The position numbers and the translations under genes are program-made. A stretch of DNA of 17,656 nt from Bin87 sp034420475 (lineage in GTDB: Bacteria > Chloroflexota > Dehalococcoidia > Lucifugimonadales > UBA3495). The stretch's first letter is position 1; every line of letters begins with the position of its first letter. Of the stretch, positions 1 to 7,338 are shown one piece after another. Location of the stretch: NCBI GenBank assembly GCA_034420475.1, contig DAOULH010000031.1, forward strand, positions 1 through 17,656, in the 5' to 3' direction. The notes under the pieces are model-generated. The model worked only from the letters and a program-made list of their open reading frames with translations. It was not told the DNA's origin and searched no databases.

Positions 1-219
1 GCCGGTTCGGACATGACCGACAAGGAAAAGATCGTCTGGATGCGCGAAGCCCAGTCTCGTGTAACCCTGCCCAATGTGCGCCAGCGCTATGAGGCCGCCT
101 CAGTTGACGAGTCTGTCGACCAGCTGACACGTTCTCTGATCAAGTGGTTCACCGAGGTGGAGGACGACTCCGGCGCCGCCATGCGGGCGGTGTACGCCGA
201 GATCGAACAGACAGACTGA
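1..219 (+). CDS. Unknown protein, C-terminal part or small ORF
   Basis: I do not recognise this sequence. The frame is open to the left edge of the window and stops with TGA at 217-219, so this is either the tail of a longer protein or a 68-residue protein starting at the ATG at 13. The visible part is hydrophilic and acidic and looks helical. It has no signal peptide or membrane segment. No ribosome-binding site can be judged for the ATG because only 12 bases precede it. The frame continues after the stop into the XRE-like remnant, which may be coincidence. It could equally be a remnant of the same worn accessory region, so no function is offered. Confidence 0.45.
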   Translation, partial: AGSDMTDKEKIVWMREAQSRVTLPNVRQRYEAASVDESVDQLTRSLIKWFTEVEDDSGAAMRAVYAEIEQTD

Positions 220-309
220 CCGGATGAAATTCGGAGCCTGCTTCGTGGGCCGGCGCCCTGTGCTGCACGGGCAATCGGCCGACGAAAGCAGGATCAATCC
301 CAACCCGGT

Positions 310-375
310 CAGCTCAATACTCTCTCCACAATCGCTCACGCTCTTGGGTTGACCGTTGACGATCTGCTGACCTGA
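310..375 (+). pseudogene. Remnant resembling the C-terminal end of an XRE-type HTH domain
   Basis: Translation from 310 gives QLNTLSTIAHALGLTVDD followed by LLT and a TGA at 373-375. This matches the usual closing helix of XRE/Cro-type DNA-binding domains (Leu-x-x-Ile-Ala-x-Ala-Leu-Gly-x-x-Val-Asp-Asp-Leu-Leu). The same frame is open back to 220, just after the stop of the preceding ORF. There is no usable ATG or GTG there, and the residues before 310 do not look like the earlier HTH helices. I read it as a decayed antitoxin-like or regulator fragment. The match is short, so chance similarity is possible. Confidence 0.4.
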
Positions 376-383
376 GCCGGTTG

Positions 384-512
384 TGCGATGCCGTCCCGGA
401 TGCGCCGTCCCATCCGCGCCGTCAGCTCACGGTTCGCCGACACCAACGTCCGCTCCGCCTCTAGCTCCGCTACGATGACGTGCTGGGTGGCGAGGGGCGG
501 GATGCTATGGCT
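384..512 (-). pseudogene. HsdS C-terminal remnant B (type I restriction specificity subunit)
   Basis: The minus strand encodes IPPLATQHVIVAELEAERTL followed by VSANRELTARM and a basic tail. This is the characteristic end of a type I restriction-modification S subunit: a PPLatQ turn after the second target-recognition domain, then the long conserved helix around the EAE-x-x-LV-x-ANREL motif. Nothing resembling target-recognition or start sequences precedes it; the putative antitoxin gene ends 12 bases upstream on this strand. The tail after ARM has drifted and runs on to an unrelated stop. It is a non-functional fragment sharing 38 of 39 bases with remnant A at 1112-1150. Confidence 0.65.
423..461. 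repeat. 39-bp direct repeat, copy 1 (within HsdS remnant B)
   Basis: Bases 423-461 and 1112-1150 are identical except for one T/C difference, in the same orientation. They begin CAGCTCACGGTTCGCCGACA. Both copies fall in the conserved C-terminal helix of an HsdS fragment, so the repeat reflects two related hsdS tails. It could support recombination that removes or inserts the two-gene module between them. Confidence 0.85.
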
Positions 513-523
513 GCGAACCCGGT

Positions 524-724
524 TTATTCGACGGTCTTCGCCGGCGGCGCTTCGGCGGGCAGACCCAACTCGGCACGGAGCGCCTGTCGCTCATCCCACG
601 ATATTGCGAAAGCGGCTTCGTCCTCCGCTATCGCTTCCGCTTCGGTCTGCGATTCGTAGTGTTGGATGAGACGCCGGACACGCTCCTCGTCCCAGTCGGG
701 TGGGAAATTGTTCACGTTTTTCAT
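524..724 (-). CDS. Small acidic protein, putative antitoxin of a two-gene module
   Basis: This is a 66-residue acidic protein beginning MKNVNNFPPDWDEERVRRLI. The opening (FPPxWDEERVRRxxxHYExQTExEAxAEDEAA) recalls a family of small proteins that I have seen next to DUF4258-like toxin candidates. I chose the ATG at 724 because AGGAAG lies about 8 bases upstream; an in-frame ATG at 730 sits almost on that site. The gene starts only 11 bases after the stop of its upstream partner on the same strand, so the two are probably co-transcribed. The C-terminal third differs from the form I would expect. Antitoxin function is inferred from size, charge and pairing, not proven. Confidence 0.55.
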   Translation of the reverse strand: MKNVNNFPPDWDEERVRRLIQHYESQTEAEAIAEDEAAFAISWDERQALRAELGLPAEAPPAKTVE

Positions 725-735
725 GTCCATTCTTC

Positions 736-1011
736 CTAGCCGTTGCGTCGCCGATAAGCAGAGAGGGCGTTGCCGGTAAGTTCGTAGGCGGTAACGACAA
801 AAACGCTGCCCGGTTCAGGATCAGGAACGTACACCACTTTGATGCAACGCCCGTTTCTGGTTCGTCCAACCGCAACGCGGGAGTTGTCGTCATTCCCTCG
901 TCCGAGTTCGTCAGGGCAATACAGAACATCCTCTACTTCATATTCTTCTACGTTATGGTCATAGATATGCGGGTAGCCCCATTCGGGATTTTCGTAAAAC
1001 CGAAGCTCCAT
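736..1011 (-). CDS. Putative toxin of a two-gene module (DUF4258/BrnT-like small protein)
   Basis: About 91 residues starting MELRFYENPEWGYPHIYDHN. The C-terminal half has the pattern KVVYVPDPEPGSVFVVTAYE, followed by a closing AYRRR. A Val-Thr-Ala-Tyr strand followed by an Arg-rich end is typical of small DUF4258/BrnT-like toxins of type II systems. The ATG at 1011 is preferred because the family-like start ELRFY follows at once and GGAA lies upstream. An upstream in-frame ATG at 1032 would add seven residues, and one at 1059 would add sixteen. The partner antitoxin candidate follows within 11 bases. The toxin-first order fits BrnTA-like modules. It could instead be a harmless orphan; family assignment is from memory of the pattern only. 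Confidence 0.55.
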   Translation of the reverse strand: MELRFYENPEWGYPHIYDHNVEEYEVEDVLYCPDELGRGNDDNSRVAVGRTRNGRCIKVVYVPDPEPGSVFVVTAYELTGNALSAYRRRNG

Positions 1012-1042
1012 AGAAAATTTCCAAATACTCATCCGCCCAGCG

Positions 1043-1180
1043 TCAACCACTGCGGCCATCGTACCACGCTCGCCCTATCGCCGCCGCGATACGCCGCTCC
1101 ATTCGCTCCACCAGCTCACGGTTCGCCGACACCAACGCCCGCTCCGCCTCGATCTCGATGCTTTCAACCTCTGAGTTGTT
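1043..1180 (-). pseudogene. HsdS C-terminal remnant A (type I restriction specificity subunit)
   Basis: The minus strand reads SEVESIEIEAERALVSANRE, then LVERMERRIAAAIGRAWYDG, and stops at 1043-1045. This is the final helix of a type I restriction S subunit. The open frame begins immediately after the serpin stop codon at 1181-1183 and has no start codon of its own, so it cannot be expressed independently. It looks like the cut end of an hsdS gene whose upstream part was replaced by the serpin-bearing DNA. No HsdM or HsdR sequence is visible in the window. Confidence 0.65.
1112..1150. repeat. 39-bp direct repeat, copy 2 (within HsdS remnant A)
   Basis: Second copy of the repeat at 423-461, same orientation, one mismatch. 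The two copies lie 689 bp apart and bracket the putative toxin-antitoxin pair. Confidence 0.85.
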
Positions 1181-2557
1181 TCATTCCGGGTCAGGATTAG
1201 ACACGCGGCCCAGGAACAGCACCGTGCCGGTGCCGGTGTCCCTGATGAGGAACACGAAGGGCCGGTCAACCGTTACCGCGATGGGCTCTTTGCTGACACC
1301 AGACGCAGGCATGGCCACGGCAGTGGCCGCCGCCGCTTCGGTTCCCTTTTCATCCACCGAAACGAACGCCTTGTGCACTACTGCGCGAATCCAAATGTCC
1401 CGGGAGCCGGTCATGTCTGAAAAATCGGCTTCGGCGCCGAAGGCGTCGGGCATCCCCATTCCAGCCAGGGTGTCGCTCAAGTCAAACTCCGATTCGAACT
1501 CGAACAACGGCATCGTGAGGGTGATGTAGTCAATCTCGATATCATCGATGATCCGGTCAAGCATTTCCGAGTTCAGGGAGCCCTCGAATTCTTCCAGTCC
1601 ACCCTCGTCGGGCAGCAAGATGGTCATGGACAGCTCTCCCCAGGAGTACGGCAGGTCAACCGCCTGGTAACCGTCGCCTCTGGCATAGCCGTAGAAATCC
1701 TTGGCGGTTTCCGTCATCATCGGGACACCCACCGTGCCGCCCCCGCCCAGATGAAAGGGACGCATCTCGGTATTCCTCGGACTGAAAGGCCAGAGCCACG
1801 AGGCGTTGAAATAAATGGCGTTGGTGAGCACCAACCGGGTGGAAGGGTCTATGATCCCCGGCGGCAGGAGGTCCTTGACCTTCCCCGAGGTTTCCTCAGC
1901 CACCCAGTCATTGATCCTGACGCGAGACTCGTCCGGCGCGCCGGCGAAGTCCGCGGCCATCATCCCGGCCCCATGATGTTCGGCCAGCACATCGAGAAAG
2001 TCGGGCAGGAAGTGATAGCCCTCCTGACCCCAGACCGCGTTGGCGATGTTCAGGCGGAAATACTCATCGGCCTCACCGTCCTTGGCGGGCGCTCCCGGTG
2101 AACCCTTCCCCCTGGAAGCGAGGGTCCGGTCCAGGGCGTTGAAAGCAGGATGAAGATCGTTTTGCGGAAGCCGGTGGTGCAGCGTGTCCGCTATCTGGCG
2201 CTGGGTCTCGCCTCTGGCCCCAGCGGAAGTCATGGCGAGGGCCTGGGAGATGCTGAAGGGCGAATAGAACAGGTTGCCTTCACCGTCGCTCAGGGCCTGG
2301 TACAGGTCGAAGGCGAAGGCGTTGTTTCCCCGCACCAGCTCGTCCAGGTCCGCTGATCCCACGGACGTGACAGACCGGTCCCGATCCGAACGCAGTTCCT
2401 CCACCGGCACTGGAGTGGAAAGGACGGGGGTGTCCACGTTTGCCGACGACGGCGCCCGCGTCGCCGAGGAAAAGGTCTCCGGTTGTTGATCGGCGCAACC
2501 GGAAAGCGCCGTCAATAGGAGAAAAAGCGCGACCGCCCACGAGATCCGGAGCATCAT
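1181..2557 (-). CDS. Serpin-family protease inhibitor, predicted lipoprotein
   Basis: A 458-residue protein. Residues 1-21 form a lipoprotein signal (hydrophobic stretch then LSGC, lipidated Cys21), and a Ser/Thr/Pro-rich linker runs to about residue 65. The serpin fold follows: NNAFAFDLYQAL near the start, NLFYSPFSISQALAMTSAGA, LVLTNAIYFNASW, and the C-terminal RPFVFLIRDTGTGTVLFLGR. The hinge at 403-412 (EKGTEAAAAT) has the small-residue pattern of inhibitory serpins. Counting from Gly405 as P15 puts P1 near Ser419; the loop is a few residues longer than in alpha-1-antitrypsin, so P1 is uncertain within 418-421. This would suit elastase-like rather than trypsin-like targets. GAGGTGG precedes the start. 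Serpins trap proteases irreversibly; here it probably guards the cell surface. It is divergent from the next operon. Confidence 0.93.
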   Translation of the reverse strand: MMLRISWAVALFLLLTALSGCADQQPETFSSATRAPSSANVDTPVLSTPVPVEELRSDRDRSVTSVGSADLDELVRGNNAFAFDLYQALSDGEGNLFYSPFSISQALAMTSAGARGETQRQIADTLHHRLPQNDLHPAFNALDRTLASRGKGSPGAPAKDGEADEYFRLNIANAVWGQEGYHFLPDFLDVLAEHHGAGMMAADFAGAPDESRVRINDWVAEETSGKVKDLLPPGIIDPSTRLVLTNAIYFNASWLWPFSPRNTEMRPFHLGGGGTVGVPMMTETAKDFYGYARGDGYQAVDLPYSWGELSMTILLPDEGGLEEFEGSLNSEMLDRIIDDIEIDYITLTMPLFEFESEFDLSDTLAGMGMPDAFGAEADFSDMTGSRDIWIRAVVHKAFVSVDEKGTEAAAATAVAMPASGVSKEPIAVTVDRPFVFLIRDTGTGTVLFLGRVSNPDPE

Positions 2558-2642
2558 TACGAACCACCTCGCTGGCTCAGGGGACAGTTCAAGGGGTTGA
2601 CCATATCATCGAACCCGACGTGAACCGTTTTGACCAATAATA

Positions 2643-2694
2643 CGGTGTGGTAGCGGCTGACAACCCGCCGGCCCGCCATCGGTGCGGTGTGGTA
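2643..2694. repeat. Pair of 10-bp direct repeats upstream of the central operon
   Basis: CGGTGTGGTA occurs at 2643-2652 and again at 2685-2694, 42 bp apart start to start, about four helical turns. It lies in the 201-bp spacer between the divergent serpin and the transglutaminase-like gene. This spacing would suit a regulator binding both copies on one face, but chance is not excluded. I could not assign a convincing -35/-10 pair in this spacer. Confidence 0.35.
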
Positions 2695-2758
2695 TGGTGC
2701 GTTTCACAATTGTCTGACGACACATCTCGAAGATGGTAAGAATATCCTCCTCGTTGCC

Positions 2759-4192
2759 ATGCCGCCATCCCTGATCCTGCGGATTACAGATACCGTCTCC
2801 GGCCGAACCGCTGCCCTGCGGTTGGACGACCCCGCCGACCGGGAGGCGCCGTTGGGTTGTCTGATGGAACGCCACCTGAAGGACGCGCCAAACGACGACC
2901 GACTGATCCGCACCGGCGCCATTACGACCGACGGCCTGCTGGCCATGCGCAACCTCCAGGATCTGGTGTACCGTTCCGACGACTCCGGCCGGCTGACCGA
3001 TGTTTTCGCGGGCGTGAAGTTTCTCCAGGAGGGCCGACCGGCCGGCCTGGACCAGCCGGTATCGATTCAGTCAGCGGCAGCCGGCGACGCTTTGCTGCAA
3101 TTGATTGACGTGGCGGTGGACCGCACCGACGCTGGTTACGACCGCAACTGGACCGGCTTTCACCGCCGCCGTTGGAACCACGACCCCCATTGCTATGAAC
3201 TGTTCGTGCGAAGCGTCGTGGCTGCGGCCTATGGGCCGAGGGAAGCAGACCACGCGCTGCGGGCGGATACGCCCTGCCGGCAACGAAAGTTGATCCGCGC
3301 GTTGGCGTCGCACATCTGGAACAGCGAGTTCGAGAACTACTCACGTTTCTCGAACGACGGCTTGCGGTTCAAGACCGGCGACGAGACCGTGCGCAACATT
3401 GCGGCGGACGCCGGTGGAATCTGCACCGAAAAGGTACAGGCGTTGAAGTTCCTTACCGACCACTTTGAGCTGGAGTCGGAATACCTGCTGGGCGGCCCCA
3501 ATGCGCCGGGACCCATGCCGGCCGGCCGGTTGCGGGAAATACTGAACACTTTCGATTTCCGCTTCGCAAAGCGCCATATGCGCTACTGGCAACACGCTGC
3601 CCTGCTTTACTGGCTCGATGGCGAGCCTCTGTTGGTGGACGCCACCAACGGCAACATCCCGTTCCTTTTCCTCCGCGGTGAGGCCGCCCGACGACTGTTG
3701 GCCGACGACGCGGAGGGAAACCGCCCCGGCGTGTCGGTGCAGATGGTGGCGGAGGCCGAGGACTACCACTATCACCGGGTCGATCAGGACATTCCTCAAA
3801 ACCTGTTTTTCGCCCTTGAAGGTTGGTTGGACGACACCGACCTGGTGCAGGTCTTCGAGAACGAACTTGGTCTCTACCTGTCCGACCGGCACTACGTGAT
3901 GCCGCTGCCCTATCGCAGCGATGGGGAATGCCGGCGTTTGAAACACCGGTACGGCGAACTCTGCCGGAACGCCGGCTTTCGGGCTGACGTGAGCGCGGAT
4001 TGGACCCTGGACGGGCCGGTGGGCCAGGAACTGACCGCTTGCAACCCGACGGCAGCGGCCGGCGTGCTGGCAGCGCGAGACAAACTGATCGCCCGCTACG
4101 ACTGGTGGGACGGTCCGGGCCATCGGTCCGGCCTGGCCGTAATCGCTCTGAAGCCGTCCTCCGCGGCCTCAGTAGACGGGCAAACGCCATGA
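2759..4192 (+). CDS. Papain/transglutaminase-like fold protein
   Basis: A 477-residue protein from the ATG at 2759. The centre carries a Cys-His-Asp set in the order and spacing of the transglutaminase/papain-like superfamily: GGIC (Cys222), His279 in RYWQHAALLYW, and Asp294 in PLLVDATNGN, with 15 residues between His and Asp. The N-terminal 200 residues and the C-terminal 160 are unrecognised. No signal peptide or membrane helix is visible, so it is probably cytoplasmic. It overlaps the SecA-like gene by ATGA, which implies translational coupling and a shared pathway, for example processing of or acting on an export substrate. No Shine-Dalgarno is obvious before 2759. An upstream GTG at 2687 would add 24 unlikely residues. 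Peptidase, transglutaminase or acyltransferase activity cannot be separated by eye. Confidence 0.7.
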   Translation: MPPSLILRITDTVSGRTAALRLDDPADREAPLGCLMERHLKDAPNDDRLIRTGAITTDGLLAMRNLQDLVYRSDDSGRLTDVFAGVKFLQEGRPAGLDQPVSIQSAAAGDALLQLIDVAVDRTDAGYDRNWTGFHRRRWNHDPHCYELFVRSVVAAAYGPREADHALRADTPCRQRKLIRALASHIWNSEFENYSRFSNDGLRFKTGDETVRNIAADAGGICTEKVQALKFLTDHFELESEYLLGGPNAPGPMPAGRLREILNTFDFRFAKRHMRYWQHAALLYWLDGEPLLVDATNGNIPFLFLRGEAARRLLADDAEGNRPGVSVQMVAEAEDYHYHRVDQDIPQNLFFALEGWLDDTDLVQVFENELGLYLSDRHYVMPLPYRSDGECRRLKHRYGELCRNAGFRADVSADWTLDGPVGQELTACNPTAAAGVLAARDKLIARYDWWDGPGHRSGLAVIALKPSSAASVDGQTP

Positions 4193-7100
4193 GCAGAGGC
4201 CGCAAGAAATCGAAACTTCGGATGCGCGGGATGCGGCGCGTGCGCTCGTGGGAAGACCGGACCCTGCATCGCATCCGGGCCTTCCGGAGCGAGCAGCGGG
4301 TCGCCGACTGGTCAGACCGGGAACTGCGCGCGGCCGTATGTGGTCTGAGTGATGGGTCTGAACCCTCGGATTCCATGCCCGAGGAAACGCTGGTCCGCGT
4401 ATTCGCAGTGGTTGACGAGACCATCCGGCGCCGTCTTGGGTTATGGAAAATCTTCGACCTGCCGGATGGCGACGACCAGCCGAGCATCGTGGACGCTCGC
4501 AGCAAGCTGGCCGCCACTGGCCGGGGTCGTTACCCGGGGAGCGATCTGCTCCTTCCGGCCGAGTTTTACCATGCGGCCCGCCGCCGGACGGATGGCGACA
4601 CCCACGGGCTGCACTTTCGCCCCACCGATCAGCAATTGCTGGCTGGCCTGCACCTTTACCGCGGTCGAATAGTGGAGATGGCTGCTGGCGAGGGGAAGAC
4701 CGTGGCCGCCGCCTTCCCGGCGGTTCTGTATGCTCTGATGGGTCGCACCGTTCACGTCGTCACCGCCAACGACTACCTGGCCGCCCGGGACTGCGAGCTG
4801 CTGGCGCCGGTGTACCAGGCGCTGGGCCTCACCGTGGGAGCAGTGCTGGACCACATGGCCGGACCGGAGCGCTGCGTCTCCTACGGCAACCGGATAGTCT
4901 ACGGCACGCTGCGCGAGTTCGCTTTCGACTACCTGCGGGATCAGCTGGTCATGTCACCGAACGAGCAAGTCCAGGGGCCGCTGGACGTCGCCATCATCGA
5001 CGAAGCCGACCAAACGCTGCTGGATGAGGCTGTCACCCCCCTGGTCATCGCCGGCGCGCCTGTCCTCAGCCGGCGGACGATCATACGGGCCGACCGGGTG
5101 GTGCGGGAACTTGTGGCGGAGCAGACCAGGTTGGCGGAACAATGCCGGCACGAGCTGGACCAACGTGTCGCAGGTGGCCAGGCCGATGACCGGTCGGCAA
5201 TGCTGTTGGCCCGGGTGATGTTGTCCCAGCCCGACGACGAAGCGACGCGCCGGCTGGCCGCTGCCCATTCCCGCCTGCGTCGGCGTGCATTGTCCCTGGT
5301 GGATGCCGACGGCTCCGGCCGGCCCCACCCGGAGGTTGAGGAAGGCTTGCTCTGCGCGGTGGATGCGGAGCGAGGCAGCTTGAGCCTGTTGCCCGAGGGT
5401 GTAGCCTTCCTCGAGGCTCGCCTTGGTGACTTCTATTCCGCTAACGCTGTCGATACGGACACCGGCGTGGACTCTCGCCGGGCCGTTCGGCGGGCCAACC
5501 TGGTCAACCAGGTGCATCAGCTGCTGCGGGCTCACTTCCTGCTGCGCCGTGGGATCGAATACGTGGTGGACGATGACCGGGTGGTGCTGGTGGACCGGGA
5601 CACCGGGCGACCCCGGCCCGACACTCACTATCAGGACGGATTGCATCCGGCGGTGGAAGCCAAAGAAGGAGTTCCAATCCACCCTGACCACCGCAATCTT
5701 GGGGAGATCAGCGTGCCGGGCTTCGTCCGGCGTTATCGCCGCCTCGCTGGCCTCACCGGAACCGCTCAGGCGGCGGCCGACGAGTTCCGCCGCCTGTACG
5801 GTTTGGATGTGGAGCCGGTTCCCGATGCGCGGCGCGCATCGGCCAGGCATTTCGGCCGTCGGGACCTGCCCAGCCGGGTGTACGCTCATCCCGATGACCA
5901 GCTGAGCGCCGTCGTTGACGAAGCCCGCTACTGTCAGGAGTGGGGCCGACCAATGCTGGTGGCCACGCGGACGGTCTCCCAGTCGGAGATCATCAGCCAA
6001 CGATTGACGGAAGCCGGGATCATCCATCGTCTGCTCAACGCGTCCACCAATCAGGATGAAGCGGACACTGTTCGTCAGGCCGGACAGCCTGGGGCCGTCA
6101 CCGTAGCGACCAACATGGCCGGTCGCGGCACCGATGTGCTTCTGTCGTCCGGTCTTGACCGGCACGTCCTGGGGCGTTTCGTCTCCCTGCTGGAAGAAAT
6201 GACAATGGCCGACCCCGACGGCCGGACCGTGGAAGTGCGGGCCAACACCTCCGGAGAAGCCGACGCGCTCACCCGGGCAGTTGAAGCGAACCCCCAACTG
6301 TCGGCCCGCCGCGCCGGTGGCGATCGGTTGGTCGTGCATCCACGCGGAATGACGCCGGCCCTCCCGGCGACCGGAACTCTGGAGTTCGGACTGGGCCTTC
6401 ACCTGGTCAGCGCAGAGTTCAATGACTCGCCTCGGGTTGCGTTGCAACTTCAGGGACGCAGCGGCCGGCGGGGCGCGTTCGGCTCCACCCGCAGCTTGTT
6501 GGTCAGATCCGATCGATGGCTGGCCGGCCTGGAGTACGGACGCCCGGCGTCGGACTCGGCGGGCCGAGTTTGCTGGGAAGGGCCGGAGCTGGAGCGACAG
6601 TTGCGGCGCCGGCGCGAGGCCGCCCAGCGGGATGCATCCGGTGCGCGCGCGCTGTTGCTGGAATACGCTGCGGTGTTGGACACCCACACCGACGCCTACT
6701 ATCGGTCCCGGCAGGAGACGCTGGTTGCCGGGCCGGACCGCCTCGACCGGTGGGCACATGACGCGGCGCGATCCGCCGCATACGGTCTCGTCGGCCGGCA
6801 TTTCCCCAGTCTCGTCGCCGACGATTATGCTCGGCGGTTCGCGTCCCTGGCGACGGAGCTCCTCGCCCGGTACGGCGTGGATGCCGAGCCGGCGCGGGGC
6901 TGCGCTCTGACCGGGTTGGGAGGGGCGTTGGCCGAACTGATGGAGCGGCATCTGGCCGAGCGGCGGGAACGATTGGGAGCGGCACGGTTCGGCGAGTTGG
7001 TGCGATTGCTGCTTTTGCAGGCCGGCGATGAGCTATGGGAAAATCACCGGGCCGACCTGAGGAGCATGGCAATCGCATCTCGATTGGATGCGCATGGGCC

Positions 7101-7293
7101 GAAGACCGCGATAGCCGAATACATCATCGCCGCCGCTGATGCCTGGCAACGTTTCCGGCATGAAGTGTCCAATCGCTTCCTTTCCCAGATGTTGCATTTT
7201 CCCATTGCCGGATTGACCGGCTCACCGGAGGATGGCCCCGAGCCGCCTTCGCGGTTGGCCGTGGACCCGCGGCTTGCCGAGCTCGTATCTTGA
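4189..7293 (+). CDS. Divergent SecA-like preprotein translocase ATPase (accessory type)
   Basis: A 1034-residue protein with the SecA motor motifs in order: EMAAGEGKT (Walker A Lys170), VHVVTANDYLAARD, IIDEADQTLLDEAVTPLVIAG (Asp271-Asp274), GLTGTA (522-526), VATNMAGRGTD (639-649) and LQGRSGRRG (754-762). A preprotein cross-linking domain is recognisable at about 381-505 (RRGIEYVVDDDRVVLVDRDT, then DGLHPAVEAKEGV). SecA drives proteins through SecYEG. This one differs from housekeeping SecA: about 60 extra residues lie between RRRLGLW and the DQQLLAG motif, and about 100 after TPLVIAG. The C-terminal 270 residues are poorly conserved, and there is no CxCxSG zinc tail. The start is fixed by the ATGA overlap with the preceding gene. 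An accessory SecA dedicated to few substrates is inferred. Confidence 0.88.
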   Translation: MSRGRKKSKLRMRGMRRVRSWEDRTLHRIRAFRSEQRVADWSDRELRAAVCGLSDGSEPSDSMPEETLVRVFAVVDETIRRRLGLWKIFDLPDGDDQPSIVDARSKLAATGRGRYPGSDLLLPAEFYHAARRRTDGDTHGLHFRPTDQQLLAGLHLYRGRIVEMAAGEGKTVAAAFPAVLYALMGRTVHVVTANDYLAARDCELLAPVYQALGLTVGAVLDHMAGPERCVSYGNRIVYGTLREFAFDYLRDQLVMSPNEQVQGPLDVAIIDEADQTLLDEAVTPLVIAGAPVLSRRTIIRADRVVRELVAEQTRLAEQCRHELDQRVAGGQADDRSAMLLARVMLSQPDDEATRRLAAAHSRLRRRALSLVDADGSGRPHPEVEEGLLCAVDAERGSLSLLPEGVAFLEARLGDFYSANAVDTDTGVDSRRAVRRANLVNQVHQLLRAHFLLRRGIEYVVDDDRVVLVDRDTGRPRPDTHYQDGLHPAVEAKEGVPIHPDHRNLGEISVPGFVRRYRRLAGLTGTAQAAADEFRRLYGLDVEPVPDARRASARHFGRRDLPSRVYAHPDDQLSAVVDEARYCQEWGRPMLVATRTVSQSEIISQRLTEAGIIHRLLNASTNQDEADTVRQAGQPGAVTVATNMAGRGTDVLLSSGLDRHVLGRFVSLLEEMTMADPDGRTVEVRANTSGEADALTRAVEANPQLSARRAGGDRLVVHPRGMTPALPATGTLEFGLGLHLVSAEFNDSPRVALQLQGRSGRRGAFGSTRSLLVRSDRWLAGLEYGRPASDSAGRVCWEGPELERQLRRRREAAQRDASGARALLLEYAAVLDTHTDAYYRSRQETLVAGPDRLDRWAHDAARSAAYGLVGRHFPSLVADDYARRFASLATELLARYGVDAEPARGCALTGLGGALAELMERHLAERRERLGAARFGELVRLLLLQAGDELWENHRADLRSMAIASRLDAHGPKTAIAEYIIAAADAWQRFRHEVSNRFLSQMLHFPIAGLTGSPEDGPEPPSRLAVDPRLAELVS

Positions 7294-7338
7294 GTTGTTC
7301 CTCTTGATGCCTCGTCCGGCACAAAGGAGTTGACCGAT

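Noticed and set aside
388..669. 93-codon plus-strand open frame over the HsdS remnant and antitoxin
   Set aside because: It is antisense to two better-supported minus-strand sequences and is Arg/Ser/Pro-rich.
2687..2758. Upstream GTG start for the transglutaminase-like protein
   Set aside because: The extra 24 residues are unlike a protein N-terminus, overlap the direct repeat region, and no ribosome-binding site precedes the GTG.
3341..4517. Long minus-strand open frames antisense to the transglutaminase-like gene
   Set aside because: Arg/Pro/Ser-rich translations typical of shadow frames, with no motifs, overlapping a well-supported gene.
4954..6951. 665-codon open frame antisense to the SecA-like gene
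   Set aside because: It is a mirror of high-GC coding sequence; the plus strand has all SecA motifs and the antisense translation shows no family pattern.
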